DNA of 64,000 bases from Balneolaceae bacterium UBA2956. GTDB lineage: Bacteria; Bacteroidota; Rhodothermia; Balneolales; Balneolaceae. Both the position numbers and the translations under genes were made by a program. The notes below the pieces were generated by a model. That model saw only the letters and a list, made by a program, of their open reading frames with translations, ran no database searches and was not told the origin of the DNA. Position 1 is the stretch's first letter; every line of letters starts with the position of its first letter. The stretch is from contig DEBM01000013.1 in the NCBI GenBank assembly GCA_002348545.1, positions 94,173-158,172 on the forward strand, read 5' to 3'. Below are positions 54,503-63,499 of this stretch, one piece after another.

Positions 54503-55063
54503 CTAAAGCAGGGCCTCAATGGCGCTCGTTAACTCTTTGCTGTCTGGCTCTACGCCACTTCTAAACCTCCTCTGTAATATGCCTTTTTTGTCAATTAGAA
54601 ACTTTTCAAAATTCCAACGAATCCCACCTTCAAAGTCTTGATTTGGTTGGCCCGTTAGAAATGTAAACAATGGCGCTTGATCGTCACCTCTAACAGAGAC
54701 TTTTGAGGTCATAGGAAAGGTTACCCCATAATTTAAGGTGCAGAATTCTTTAATATCGTCTTCTGTTCCGGGCTCTTGTCCCATAAAGTTATTCGCAGGA
54801 ACCCCAAGGACAACTAGCCCGTCATTGCTATACTCTTCATATACCTTTTGTAGCCCTTCGTATTGAGGGGTATACCCGCATTTTGAGGCCACATTAACAA
54901 TTAGGATTACCTTTCCTTTATATTTTTCTAAATGCATTTCATTGCCATCTATATCTTCAACGATATAATCATAAAGTGTTTTGTCTTTTGCACTCATAGT
55001 CTCTAGTGGTTGTGTGATGTTTAAATAGTTTAAACTCAGAAGTAATATTAATAGTAATTTCAT
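54503..55063 (-). CDS. Glutathione peroxidase-family thiol peroxidase, exported
   Basis: Reduces hydroperoxides, most likely with thioredoxin as donor. The peroxidatic cysteine is in NVASKCGYTPQY, the Gln in PANNFMGQEPG and the Trp-Asn pair in IRWNFEKFLID, completing the family tetrad. A further cysteine in IKEFCTLNYGV fits the resolving Cys of two-Cys GPx. The first 20 residues are hydrophobic (LLLILLLSLNYL), so it is probably periplasmic. Length 186. Confidence 0.92.
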   Translation of the reverse strand: MKLLLILLLSLNYLNITQPLETMSAKDKTLYDYIVEDIDGNEMHLEKYKGKVILIVNVASKCGYTPQYEGLQKVYEEYSNDGLVVLGVPANNFMGQEPGTEDDIKEFCTLNYGVTFPMTSKVSVRGDDQAPLFTFLTGQPNQDFEGGIRWNFEKFLIDKKGILQRRFRSGVEPDSKELTSAIEALL

Positions 55064-55128
55064 GTTCTTAGATAAATTGTTATTCGTACATTCTCTAAAA
55101 CAAATTTTATAAAATTCATTCCTTCAAA

Positions 55129-55872
55129 ATGGCCTCTTACCGGTTGCTTTTTCAATCACTCATGCTTACAGTCTTTGTTTTTGGCTCCGGCTTAAATCTA
55201 AGGGGTCAAATGTTCAGCGTTGAGAACCAGGTGAAAGAGCGTCGCGTATTTAGCTCAAGCGTTCATCTTGGATATAGTGATGTCAACTTCAAATACGTAG
55301 GGGATAACCCCGCCATCAAAGATAATCCGGATCAGTCACTATCAATGGAGCCTTCATTATTACACGTACAATACAACACCCCTAGCGTAAGCATACAACT
55401 TATTGGTGGCAATACTATTATTGGAAACGAGAATGAATCACTGGTTCGATTAGGGGTGGAACTAGGAACACAATCCTACTTGCTTAGAAAGAAAAGGCTT
55501 CAGATTATTATTCCGTTTAGAGTAGAAACCGCCATTACCGCGGCAACCAAGGAGGGTTATGGCCAGCGATTTTATCAGACCGCCTTTTCTGGTGGATTTG
55601 GTGGTATCATCGCGATGAAGCCCACGAATTTTTTTTCCATATATACAGAGGCTACTAAGTGGTATGGCTTCAGTAATTCAGCGGGTAATTTTTTTGGAGG
55701 CAACACCGATCAATTTAAAACTAAAACCACCATACATTTAAATCGGCTCATAAGGGGACGTGGTGTATATTTTTCATATGAAAACCTGTTACAAAATTTT
55801 AATATTAGCGGGATAGATTTTGATTATGAGTCTAGGGTATTTCTATTTTCAATTGGTATAGATATACAGTAA
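55129..55872 (+). CDS. Predicted exported outer-membrane beta-barrel-like protein
   Basis: A 247-residue protein. The N-terminus is a signal peptide (LLFQSLMLTVFVFGSGLNLRGQ). The rest alternates polar and hydrophobic residues with aromatic ends typical of outer-membrane strands (YSDVNFKYVGDN, VYFSYENLLQNF, RVFLFSIGIDIQ). No specific family was recognised. It faces away from the glutathione peroxidase gene, sharing a 65-bp divergent promoter region. Confidence 0.6.
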   Translation: MASYRLLFQSLMLTVFVFGSGLNLRGQMFSVENQVKERRVFSSSVHLGYSDVNFKYVGDNPAIKDNPDQSLSMEPSLLHVQYNTPSVSIQLIGGNTIIGNENESLVRLGVELGTQSYLLRKKRLQIIIPFRVETAITAATKEGYGQRFYQTAFSGGFGGIIAMKPTNFFSIYTEATKWYGFSNSAGNFFGGNTDQFKTKTTIHLNRLIRGRGVYFSYENLLQNFNISGIDFDYESRVFLFSIGIDIQ

Positions 55873-55900
55873 ACTTCCTAATTAGCGCGGGAGGTGCGGT

Positions 55901-56200
55901 GTGAAAGCAGAAAAATTATTTTTAGAGTTAGAACATTTGTTGGAGCAAAATGGCTATACAACCCGAAAAGAAAGAGGTGGATTTGTAGGCTCTGATTGCC
56001 TAATTGAGGGCGACAAACTAGTTTTAGTAAACAAAAATAAACCTGTTGAATCTCAACTTAAAACTCTTGCAACTGTACTAGCTCAAATACCCTTAGAGGG
56101 CTTTTTTGTTAAGCCGGTAATCAGAAAAGAGCTGCAAAAGCTTTGGGATCAGCTACAGCTACACTCAAACATCCAGGAAAAAGGGGGTGATTTAGGGTGA
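55901..56200 (+). CDS. Small conserved Bacteroidota-type protein of unknown function
   Basis: A 99-residue soluble protein starting at GTG, preceded by a good GGGAGG ribosome-binding site. It has the layout of a small family seen next to metallo-beta-lactamase genes in this lineage: FLELEHLLEQNGYTTRKERGGFVGSDC, then LVLVNKNKPVESQLKTLATVLAQ and FFVKPVIRKEL. It overlaps the start of the next gene by 4 bp (GTGA), implying coupled translation. Function unknown. Confidence 0.7.
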   Translation: MKAEKLFLELEHLLEQNGYTTRKERGGFVGSDCLIEGDKLVLVNKNKPVESQLKTLATVLAQIPLEGFFVKPVIRKELQKLWDQLQLHSNIQEKGGDLG

Positions 56201-56955
56201 AGTGCACTATTCTGGGTAGCGGAACATCTATGGGGGTGCCCGTTGCTGGCGGTTTCTATAAAGAAGGGCTTATACCAGACCCCCGCAATATCCGAAGCCG
56301 GTGTTCTGCATGGATTCAACAAGATGGGTTTTCTTTGGTAATCGATATTGGTCCAGAATTTAGACTTCAGAGTATCTCTGCCGGCATAAACCAGTTAGAT
56401 GCCGTTTTAATTACCCACGAGCATATGGATCATATTGCAGGGATAGATGATCTTAGGATGTATAACTATGTTCAGAAAAATTCCATACCTGTATATACTA
56501 CCCCCTCTGCTATAAAATCAATTAAGACTCGGTTTCATTATTTGTTTGGAGCAGAGCGCTATCCTGGCTCTACACGAGTTAGTTTTCATACCATTCACAG
56601 CCCAGTACAAATAGGCCCGTTTACCATAACCGCCATTCCAGCAAAACATGGAAGCCTTGATATTATTGGTTTCAAAATAAACGATTTGTGTTATCTAACA
56701 GACGTAAAAGAGTTGCCAAAAGAAAGTTTGTCACTAGTAGAGGGCGCCAAGGTGCTTATTTTGAGCGCACTGCGGTGGGGGCCGAAGCATCCAACCCACC
56801 TAAGTATCCCAGAGGCGGTAGTATTAATTACTAAATTGGGCGTTCCTGAGGCATATTTAATTCATATGAACGGCCAAACAAAACACAGCCCGTCAAATAA
56901 AAAACTACCCAATCACATAAAATTAGCCTTTGATCAACAAACCATTTACCTCTAA
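56197..56955 (+). CDS. PhnP-like metallo-beta-lactamase-fold hydrolase
   Basis: The signature THEHMDHIAGIDDLR (HxHxDH) is the dinuclear metal motif. The start GSGTSMGVPVAGG is the PhnP/Lip-family glycine-rich loop, but the cysteines usually found just after it are largely lost (only RSRC remains). AKHGSLDIIGFKI and YLTDVKELP match the C-terminal ligands. Likely a phosphodiesterase acting on a small cyclic substrate; substrate unknown. Length 252, starting at GTG. Its stop overlaps the converging manC stop by 4 bp. Confidence 0.82.
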   Translation: MKCTILGSGTSMGVPVAGGFYKEGLIPDPRNIRSRCSAWIQQDGFSLVIDIGPEFRLQSISAGINQLDAVLITHEHMDHIAGIDDLRMYNYVQKNSIPVYTTPSAIKSIKTRFHYLFGAERYPGSTRVSFHTIHSPVQIGPFTITAIPAKHGSLDIIGFKINDLCYLTDVKELPKESLSLVEGAKVLILSALRWGPKHPTHLSIPEAVVLITKLGVPEAYLIHMNGQTKHSPSNKKLPNHIKLAFDQQTIYL

Positions 56956-58037
56956 GTAAAGCTTTTTAGCTCTTTGCTAGCACTTAGTCGTTCTACGACG
57001 TCTTTCACCTTTTGAGCATTACGCAAATCACAAACCAGTAGCGCCTTTTCAGTTTCCACAACCGCCATATTTTCTACACCTGCTAATACAATCACTTTTT
57101 CGCTCTTAGAAAAGATCAAGTTGTTGTTTGAGTCGATCAAGCAATGGTTCAATGCTTCTAGCGCATTTGAGTCTTTATCTTTTTCAAACAGCTTATAGAC
57201 CGCAGACCAACTTCCAACATCATTCCAACCAAAATCTCCTGGGATTACTTTCACAGATGCCGCCTTTTCCATAATCCCATAATCGATTGATATGGATTCA
57301 CAGTTCATATAAAAGTCTTTAATTGCTGCGACCTCCAGCTCTGTGCCAAATTCTGCTTTAGCTCGCTGTAACAGGCTGTACATTGCTGGAAGGTGCTTTT
57401 GTATTTCCTGAAGAACCCGAGAGGCCCTCCAAATAAACATCCCGCTATTCCAAAAATAATTGCCTTGCTTTAAAAAAAAGTCTGCTGTTTTCTGATCGGG
57501 CTTTTCCTTAAACGCTGTTACTTGAAACCCTCGCCCATCAGCAGTGTTAGGCGGCCCCGTTAAGTCCGCTTCAATATACCCAAAGCCCGTTTCAGCGAAA
57601 CTAGGCTCTATCCCTATAGTAACCAGGTCATCCCCTTTTTTTGCAGTAGTCACCGCGCCTTCTAGTACTTTACAAAAGTCCTCTGGCTTAGTAATATGAT
57701 GGTCCGCTGGTAATACAACCATCACTGCTTCCGGGTCTTGGTGCTCAAGAAGCGCTGCTGCTATGGCTACGCATGGCGCAGTATTTTTAGCCACCGGCTC
57801 CCCAATAATATTCTTTGGTAAGACCCGGGGTAATTGCTCTGCTACTATATCCTTATAGCGTTCATTTGTCACTACCATAACCTGTTGCTGGGGGACTATG
57901 CCTGATACTCTCTCTGCTGTATTTTGCAACATAGTTCCGAGCCCAAATAACTGATGAAATTGCTTCGGTTTGGATTGGGTGCTAAATGGCCAAAAGCGGG
58001 TTCCAGAGCCTCCGGCCATAATTACTGCATATACCAT
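56952..58037 (-). CDS. manC: Mannose-1-phosphate guanylyltransferase
   Basis: Makes GDP-mannose for surface polysaccharides. The nucleotidyltransferase signature MAGGSGTRFWPFSTQSKPKQF, the VVLPADHHI motif, FKEKPDQKTA and the metal/product-site FGWNDVGSW are clear. At 361 residues it lacks the C-terminal phosphomannose isomerase domain of bifunctional ManC/AlgA enzymes. No other polysaccharide gene is next to it. Confidence 0.94.
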   Translation of the reverse strand: MVYAVIMAGGSGTRFWPFSTQSKPKQFHQLFGLGTMLQNTAERVSGIVPQQQVMVVTNERYKDIVAEQLPRVLPKNIIGEPVAKNTAPCVAIAAALLEHQDPEAVMVVLPADHHITKPEDFCKVLEGAVTTAKKGDDLVTIGIEPSFAETGFGYIEADLTGPPNTADGRGFQVTAFKEKPDQKTADFFLKQGNYFWNSGMFIWRASRVLQEIQKHLPAMYSLLQRAKAEFGTELEVAAIKDFYMNCESISIDYGIMEKAASVKVIPGDFGWNDVGSWSAVYKLFEKDKDSNALEALNHCLIDSNNNLIFSKSEKVIVLAGVENMAVVETEKALLVCDLRNAQKVKDVVERLSASKELKSFT

Positions 58038-58056
58038 GATTTTTCTCTAAAAGGTA

Positions 58057-59181
58057 CTACTTTTCCCTTCTTATTTCTGAAAAAGTCTCTTGCTCAAGAC
58101 TTTGGCTATTTCCACCCCCATCAACAAGAGTTAAACTTATGCTAAACCTTGACCCTTTATTGGGATTACTTTTAATTTTTAATGTTTCTCCATGGGCTTC
58201 TATGATGTGCTTTACAATAGAAAGGCCAAGGCCTGTTCCGCCGCGTTCTCTAGAGCGAGATTTATCGACTCGGAAAAAACGCTCGGTAACTCGTGGTAAA
58301 TCGGCCTCATCTATTCCTATCCCCGTATCCTCGATACAAAGGGTTATTTTTTCGGGCCTTTCGGTGGGTAATACTTCTATTCTAACGCTCCCTTGAGGGA
58401 CATTATATTTGATTCCGTTTTCTATCAAATTGATCAGGACTTGTCGTAGTTGATTTTTGTCCGCTCTAACTCTAAGGCTTCGATTCATTTGCTCTACAAA
58501 TAAATTCACTCTCTCTTGATGTGCTTTATCTTGAAGGCTTTCGACCACTTCATTAATAATATTATATAGATAAACCTCTTCTATTTCCGACCTTAATTCT
58601 CCTGTTTCAAGCTTGGAAATCTCCATTAAATCCTTGGTAAGATAAATGAGCCGGGCAACGTTTTTCATGGCTTTTTGCAAGAACTTTCTGTTGACTTTTT
58701 CATCTTCTAACGCCCCATTCAATAATGTTTCAACAAAGCCCTGAATAGCAAATATAGGCGTTTTAAGCTCATGTGAGATGTCCCCAATAAACTCCTTTCG
58801 GTAGTTTTCAATTCGGTTCAATCGTTGTATTTCGCGCTCTACCGTCCGGTTGGATTTAACGAGTTTTTTTATCACATAGTCAAGCTCATCATTGCTTGAG
58901 CTGGTCTGATCATCTATCTCTTCAAATCTTTTTTTTGAGATGTTTTTAGAAATTCGCTCAAGCATCATAAGGCGCTTATAATCTACCTTATAATCGATGA
59001 TAAAGAAAGTCAGGAAGCTTAAAAAAATCATGCCTACTGCGGCTACAATACCCTCAACAATACTAGTACCAAAGTAAACAAAAAGTAACCCCCAAGTAAA
59101 ACCCCCAATTGGAATTGCGCTATACAGTGCTTTACGAAAGCCTAACTTATATAATGATATGCGCTTGTTTCCTCCGCTCAT
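58057..59181 (-). CDS. PhoR-like sensor histidine kinase
   Basis: Two N-terminal membrane helices (residues 20-62) with almost no periplasmic loop lead into a linker and the phosphoacceptor site DISHELKTPIFAIQGF (His137). The ATPase motifs follow: NLIENGIKY (N box), DTGIGIDEADL (G1), and GGTGLGLSIVKHI (G2). With so short an external loop, sensing probably depends on a partner such as a phosphate transporter. Its start overlaps the response-regulator stop by 4 bp. Confidence 0.93.
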   Translation of the reverse strand: MSGGNKRISLYKLGFRKALYSAIPIGGFTWGLLFVYFGTSIVEGIVAAVGMIFLSFLTFFIIDYKVDYKRLMMLERISKNISKKRFEEIDDQTSSSNDELDYVIKKLVKSNRTVEREIQRLNRIENYRKEFIGDISHELKTPIFAIQGFVETLLNGALEDEKVNRKFLQKAMKNVARLIYLTKDLMEISKLETGELRSEIEEVYLYNIINEVVESLQDKAHQERVNLFVEQMNRSLRVRADKNQLRQVLINLIENGIKYNVPQGSVRIEVLPTERPEKITLCIEDTGIGIDEADLPRVTERFFRVDKSRSRERGGTGLGLSIVKHIIEAHGETLKIKSNPNKGSRFSISLTLVDGGGNSQSLEQETFSEIRREK

Positions 59182-59855
59182 TCTTTAAACCGATATCCAA
59201 CGCCCTTCACGGTTTCAATATAATGATCGCCTAATTTCTCTCTAATTTTACGGACATGCACATCTACTGTCCGGTCAACCACATAAACTTTATCTCCCCA
59301 TACTTTATCTAACAGGGCTTTCCGGTCGAGCACCCTTCCTTTTCTGCTTGCCAAGAAAAACAATAATTCAAATTCCTTACGGGGAAGGCGGTGTTCATTG
59401 CCCCCCTGCAACACGATGTAACGGTCTTTATCAATTTGCAAATCGTGGACCTCTAGCTTATTTGCAGACGGTTCTGAACTATCGAGCCGCCTGAGAACAG
59501 CTTTAATCCGAGAGACTAATTTAATGGTGCTAATGGGCTTGGTGATGTAGTCATCTCCCCCTTTATTAAGGCTCTCTATTTCTGTTTTTTCGTCACTTTT
59601 TGCGGTCAAAAATATAATTGGTGTCTTTTTAAGATCACTATCCGTTCGCATAATCTCAACGGCCTCAAGGCCATCCATCTTAGGCATCATTATGTCCAGT
59701 AATATTAAGTCTGGCCTATTTTCCTTCGCTTTAGATATACCCTCTTCACCATTTTCAGCCTTAAAAACATTGAACCCTACTTTTTTAAGGTTGTACTCTA
59801 ATAGATCGAGTATATCGCGCTCATCATCTACAACTAATATTGTTTGCTTGGACAC
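59178..59855 (-). CDS. PhoB-like OmpR-family response regulator
   Basis: Receiver domain with the acidic pocket VVDDERD and phosphorylated Asp54 in LILLDIMMPKMDG, then a winged-helix DNA-binding domain ending RTVDVHVRKIREKLGDHYIETVKGVGYRF. Length 225. Transcribed first in a translationally coupled pair with the histidine kinase. No pst or phoU genes are nearby, so a phosphate role is inference from similarity only. Confidence 0.94.
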   Translation of the reverse strand: MSKQTILVVDDERDILDLLEYNLKKVGFNVFKAENGEEGISKAKENRPDLILLDIMMPKMDGLEAVEIMRTDSDLKKTPIIFLTAKSDEKTEIESLNKGGDDYITKPISTIKLVSRIKAVLRRLDSSEPSANKLEVHDLQIDKDRYIVLQGGNEHRLPRKEFELLFFLASRKGRVLDRKALLDKVWGDKVYVVDRTVDVHVRKIREKLGDHYIETVKGVGYRFKE

Positions 59856-59945
59856 GGTTGTCTGGACTGGTTTTCAAAAATAGGTATGGTTTAATGGTAG
59901 CCAACTCTTTTGCAAATCGGAAATAAAGAAATTGTTAAGCTTTTG

Positions 59946-60548
59946 CTAAGATTTTAACACCCTCAGCGATTGCTTTATGAGGCCGGAAAGATCTGTGTTC
60001 TGTCCTTCTTTCTGAATTTTTGCAACAGCCTCCTCCGCGTCTTTATCGCGAAAACCTAAAGAACGTAACGCTTTAACCGCCTCCATAGCAACGTTATTAA
60101 ACTCTCCCCCACCCCTTTTGATTGTTCCTTCTCCCAAGACCGACGTCTCTGCCACCTTCTCACGTAGTTCGAGAATAATTCGCTCTGCTGTTTTTTTTCC
60201 AATACCCGGTATCTTTGAAAGCAGCCCTGCCTGTCCATTTATAATAGCACTCATCAATTCGTTAATTGGTATACCGCTTAAAATTGTAATGCCGAGCTTT
60301 GGCCCAACCCCTTTTACGGTGATTAGCTGCTCAAACAAAACTTTTTCTTCTACATTATTAAAACCAAAAAGGCGTTGATCGCTATCGGTAATATGGTGGT
60401 AAACCAAGAGTCTTACTGTTTCTCCTTTTCCGGGTAATTCTTCTTGGGTAAAACGGGAACAACTAAGTCCATAGCCCACGCCTTGAACATTAATAACCAC
60501 TCCTAAGTCTTCTTTCTCTTCAAGTACTCCCTCTAAAAAACGTATCAT
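59946..60548 (-). CDS. ruvA: Holliday junction DNA helicase subunit RuvA
   Basis: Tetrameric junction-binding protein. The OB-fold start MIRFLEGVLEEKEDLGVVI, the helix-hairpin-helix motifs VKGVGPKLGITILSGI and IPGIGKKTAERIILELREK, and the C-terminal ALRSLGFRDKDAEEAVAKI domain that contacts RuvB are present. Length 200. Its start overlaps ruvC by 4 bp; ruvB is not in the window. Confidence 0.95.
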   Translation of the reverse strand: MIRFLEGVLEEKEDLGVVINVQGVGYGLSCSRFTQEELPGKGETVRLLVYHHITDSDQRLFGFNNVEEKVLFEQLITVKGVGPKLGITILSGIPINELMSAIINGQAGLLSKIPGIGKKTAERIILELREKVAETSVLGEGTIKRGGGEFNNVAMEAVKALRSLGFRDKDAEEAVAKIQKEGQNTDLSGLIKQSLRVLKS

Positions 60549-61111
60549 GACTTAACTCTATTTGGATGATCGGCAACAAAGGCCGTCCAATCTCCTTTCT
60601 TATTATTCTGATGAGCTTGTTTTCTTATTTTAGTGCCTTTGATATTCATATTGTGACACCACGCAACCGCCAATGCATCTGTAGCGTCTTTAGAAAGCCT
60701 TTCATCTGGTAGTTGTATCATCTTTCCCAGCATAAAAGCTACTTGCTCTTTGTTGGCGTTTCCATTCCCTGTGATGGCTTTTTTTACTTCTTTAGGATAG
60801 TACTCATGTACCACCCGCCCCTGCTGCTTCATGGCCAAAATGGCCGCGGCCTGAGCCCTACCCAGCTTTAACATTGCCTGGGGATCAGCCCCATAAATAG
60901 GGGTTTCAATGGCACAACTACTCGGATTTATAGATTTCAATAAAGCAGTAACTTTATCAAAAATAACATTTAGCCGGTCCAAATGGTTTTCGATGTGTAC
61001 CAACCGAATAACATCGCAACGAAGAGCTATTAGTTTTCCGCGATCTTCAGACAGCACCGCATACCCCATTACTCGGGAGCCTGGGTCAATGCCAAGGATT
61101 GTTTTTGACAT
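60545..61111 (-). CDS. ruvC: Holliday junction endonuclease RuvC
   Basis: Resolvase with an RNase H-like fold. The catalytic acidic residues are seen in GIDPGSRVMGYAV (Asp7), CAIETPIYGADPQ (Glu near residue 68), and the C-terminal SKDATDALAVAWCH (two Asp-type positions). Length 188. It is preceded by fabI with a 1-bp gap and followed by the overlapping ruvA, so fabI-ruvC-ruvA form one unit. Confidence 0.95.
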   Translation of the reverse strand: MSKTILGIDPGSRVMGYAVLSEDRGKLIALRCDVIRLVHIENHLDRLNVIFDKVTALLKSINPSSCAIETPIYGADPQAMLKLGRAQAAAILAMKQQGRVVHEYYPKEVKKAITGNGNANKEQVAFMLGKMIQLPDERLSKDATDALAVAWCHNMNIKGTKIRKQAHQNNKKGDWTAFVADHPNRVKS

Positions 61112-61112
61112 G

Positions 61113-61949
61113 TTATTTCTCTTCCGTATACAAACGAGCCAGATCGTCTAAGAGCTCTTCGGAAAACCCAGAGGTAACAAAGCCGCCGTCATGAAATAAA
61201 TTTTGCATAGTCACTTTCCGAGTTAAATCGGAAAATAATGTTACGCAATAATCCGCGCATTCATCTGCCGTTGGATTTCCAAGGGGTGATAATTTTTCCG
61301 CGAACGCAAACATCCCGTCAAAATTTTTTATCCCTGATCCTGCAGAAGTCTTTGTCGGCGCCTGAGACACCGTATTAACGCGAATTCCCCTTTTTGCTAG
61401 ACGGCTACCATAATTTCTTGCTATACTTTCAAGCAGTGCTTTAGCATCATTCATATCCGAATATTTACTAAATATCCGTTGTGCGCCTATGTATGAAAGA
61501 GCTACGATTGAGGCGTTATCATTTAGCGCCCCCTTGGCATCTGCATGATGTAAAATTCGGTGCAATGAAATAGCAGAAATGTCAAGCGACTGTTGAAACC
61601 ATTTATAGTTAAGGTTTGTGTATTCCTTTTTCTTCCTAATATTAGGAGACATTCCAATGGCGTGTAGTACAAAATCAACCCCGCTGCTAAAATGTTCTTT
61701 CGCCTGATCGACGAGCGCCTCAATATCATCATCGCTAGTAACATCACAAGGGATAATTGGGGCCTCCGTTTCTTCAGAAAGCGCATTTAAAGCACCTAAT
61801 CTCAACGCTATCGGTGCGTTTGATAACACAAAGTCAGCGCCCTCTCTTTTACAAGCAAGAGCAATCCTCCACGCAATACTACGATCGTCTAGTGCTCCAA
61901 AAATAATTCCTTTCTTTCCTTTCAACAACCCATAGCCATCTGTACTCAT
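61113..61949 (-). CDS. fabI: Enoyl-[acyl-carrier-protein] reductase (NADH)
   Basis: Last reduction step of fatty-acid elongation. The FabI form of the short-chain dehydrogenase fold is seen: GIIFGALDDRSIAWRIA for NADH binding, HAIGMSPN, and the catalytic set Tyr153 (LSYIGAQR), Tyr163 and Lys170 (SKYSDMNDAKA). SQAPTKTSAGSGIKNFD corresponds to the flexible substrate loop. Length 278 is slightly above the usual 260. It heads fabI-ruvC-ruvA. Confidence 0.93.
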   Translation of the reverse strand: MSTDGYGLLKGKKGIIFGALDDRSIAWRIALACKREGADFVLSNAPIALRLGALNALSEETEAPIIPCDVTSDDDIEALVDQAKEHFSSGVDFVLHAIGMSPNIRKKKEYTNLNYKWFQQSLDISAISLHRILHHADAKGALNDNASIVALSYIGAQRIFSKYSDMNDAKALLESIARNYGSRLAKRGIRVNTVSQAPTKTSAGSGIKNFDGMFAFAEKLSPLGNPTADECADYCVTLFSDLTRKVTMQNLFHDGGFVTSGFSEELLDDLARLYTEEK

Positions 61950-62042
61950 ATATACTAGATTCCATTAATAATTATAATTAATAAAATACCACTGTTTTTG
62001 CTAAAAAAGAACGCCAAAAGGTCTCGCAATCTTTTTTAACAA

Positions 62043-62074
62043 TTATCCACATTAATGTTGATAAGCCCGTATTT
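62043..62074. promoter_or_regulatory. Inverted DnaA-box pair with CCCGTATTT element upstream of ffh
   Basis: TTATCCACA (62043-62051) is a perfect DnaA box. It is followed by TTAA and TGTTGATAA (62056-62064), the reverse of a one-mismatch box, so the 22 bases form a near palindrome. CCCGTATTT follows at 62066-62074, as it does after the DnaA box at 17676. The 173-bp gap is AT-rich, notably near 61965-61985. Confidence 0.4.
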
Positions 62075-62122
62075 ATACCGTATTTTTTTGGGCTGTAAAA
62101 CAATTCGGATTTCCTGTAAACC

Positions 62123-63463
62123 ATGTTTGAACAATTATCATCCAAATTAGATAAAGCTTTTCAGAGCCTGAAGGGCGAAGCGCGCATCACCGAGGTGAAC
62201 ATCGCTGAGACCGTGCGCGAAATACGCCGGGCTTTATTGGATGCTGACGTTAATTACGAGGTTGCCCGAACGTTTACTACGGAGGTAAAAGACAAGGTGT
62301 TAGGGTCGGGTGTGTTGACCAGCGTCAATCCTGGGCAACAATTCACCAAAATTGTATATGACGAATTAGTCGAGGCTTTTGGTGGAAATCCTTCTACAAT
62401 GACCTTTGCCAACACCCCTCCAACAGTCATTCTCATTGCTGGATTACAAGGTTCTGGAAAAACTACCTTCGCAGGTAAACTAGCTAGATACCTTAAGCAG
62501 GAGCATAAAAGGAATCCGCTTCTTGCTGCCGCCGATGTTTATCGCCCTGCTGCCGTAACCCAGTTAAAAACACTTGGATCACAAGTGGATGTTCCCGTGT
62601 ACTCGATTGAACAAAAAGACGCTGTTCGAGTTGCCAAAGAAGCTGTATCAATGGCTCGTAGTTTAGCTATGGATACCGTCATTATAGATACTGCTGGGCG
62701 TTTACACGTAGACGAAGAGATGATGAACGAAATTGCAGAAATAAAAAAACAGATCAACCCCTCTGAAATTCTATTTGTTGTAGATTCTATGACGGGCCAA
62801 GACGCTGTAAACACTGCAAAAGAGTTCAATGAGCGTATTAACTACGATGGAGTTGTTCTTACAAAATTAGATGGTGATACCCGCGGGGGAGCGGCGCTCT
62901 CTATTAAATCGGTTGTTAATAAACCTATTAAGTTTGTAGGCACTGGGGAAAAGTTAGATGCTTTAAGCCCCTTCTTCCCAGATCGTATGGCCCAACGTGT
63001 TTTGGGCATGGGAGATGTGGTATCGTTAGTTGAGCGCGCTCAAAGAGAATTTGATGAAAAAGAAGCTCTGCAGCTTCAAAAGAAAATTCGCTCCAATAAA
63101 TTTGACTTGGAAGATTTTCTCGATCAAATTCAAAAAGTTAAAAAGATGGGAGACTTAAGTGATCTCGTCAAAATGATTCCCGGCGCCAGCAAAGCAATAG
63201 AAGATGCAGAAATCAATGACGATGCGTTTAAGCCCGTTGAGTCCATTATCTATTCTATGACGCCGGAGGAGCGGCGGAATCCTGAAATACTAAACGGCTC
63301 TCGCCGTAAGCGTATTGCCTTGGGTTCCGGTAGAACTGTTAAAGAAATAAACGATTTAATTAAACAGTTTGATCAGATGAAGAAAATGACGAAAAACCTG
63401 TCGAATAAAGGAAAAACAGGGCGCGCGCTTCAAGGACTAAAAAACATGTCTTTTGGGCGATAA
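62123..63463 (+). CDS. ffh: Signal recognition particle protein Ffh
   Basis: GTPase that binds signal sequences with 4.5S RNA and docks ribosomes at the membrane. The N domain (FEQLSSKLDKAFQSLKG), G1 GLQGSGKTTFAGKLA, DTAGRLHVDEEMM, TKLDGDTRGGAALS and the C-terminal M domain with the RNA-binding SRRKRIALGSGRTVKEIN are intact. Length 446 is normal. rpsP follows 36 bp later, a common bacterial order. Confidence 0.97.
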   Translation: MFEQLSSKLDKAFQSLKGEARITEVNIAETVREIRRALLDADVNYEVARTFTTEVKDKVLGSGVLTSVNPGQQFTKIVYDELVEAFGGNPSTMTFANTPPTVILIAGLQGSGKTTFAGKLARYLKQEHKRNPLLAAADVYRPAAVTQLKTLGSQVDVPVYSIEQKDAVRVAKEAVSMARSLAMDTVIIDTAGRLHVDEEMMNEIAEIKKQINPSEILFVVDSMTGQDAVNTAKEFNERINYDGVVLTKLDGDTRGGAALSIKSVVNKPIKFVGTGEKLDALSPFFPDRMAQRVLGMGDVVSLVERAQREFDEKEALQLQKKIRSNKFDLEDFLDQIQKVKKMGDLSDLVKMIPGASKAIEDAEINDDAFKPVESIIYSMTPEERRNPEILNGSRRKRIALGSGRTVKEINDLIKQFDQMKKMTKNLSNKGKTGRALQGLKNMSFGR

Positions 63464-63499
63464 AGAGCATTAAATAAAAACTCAACTGAGGACAAATCA

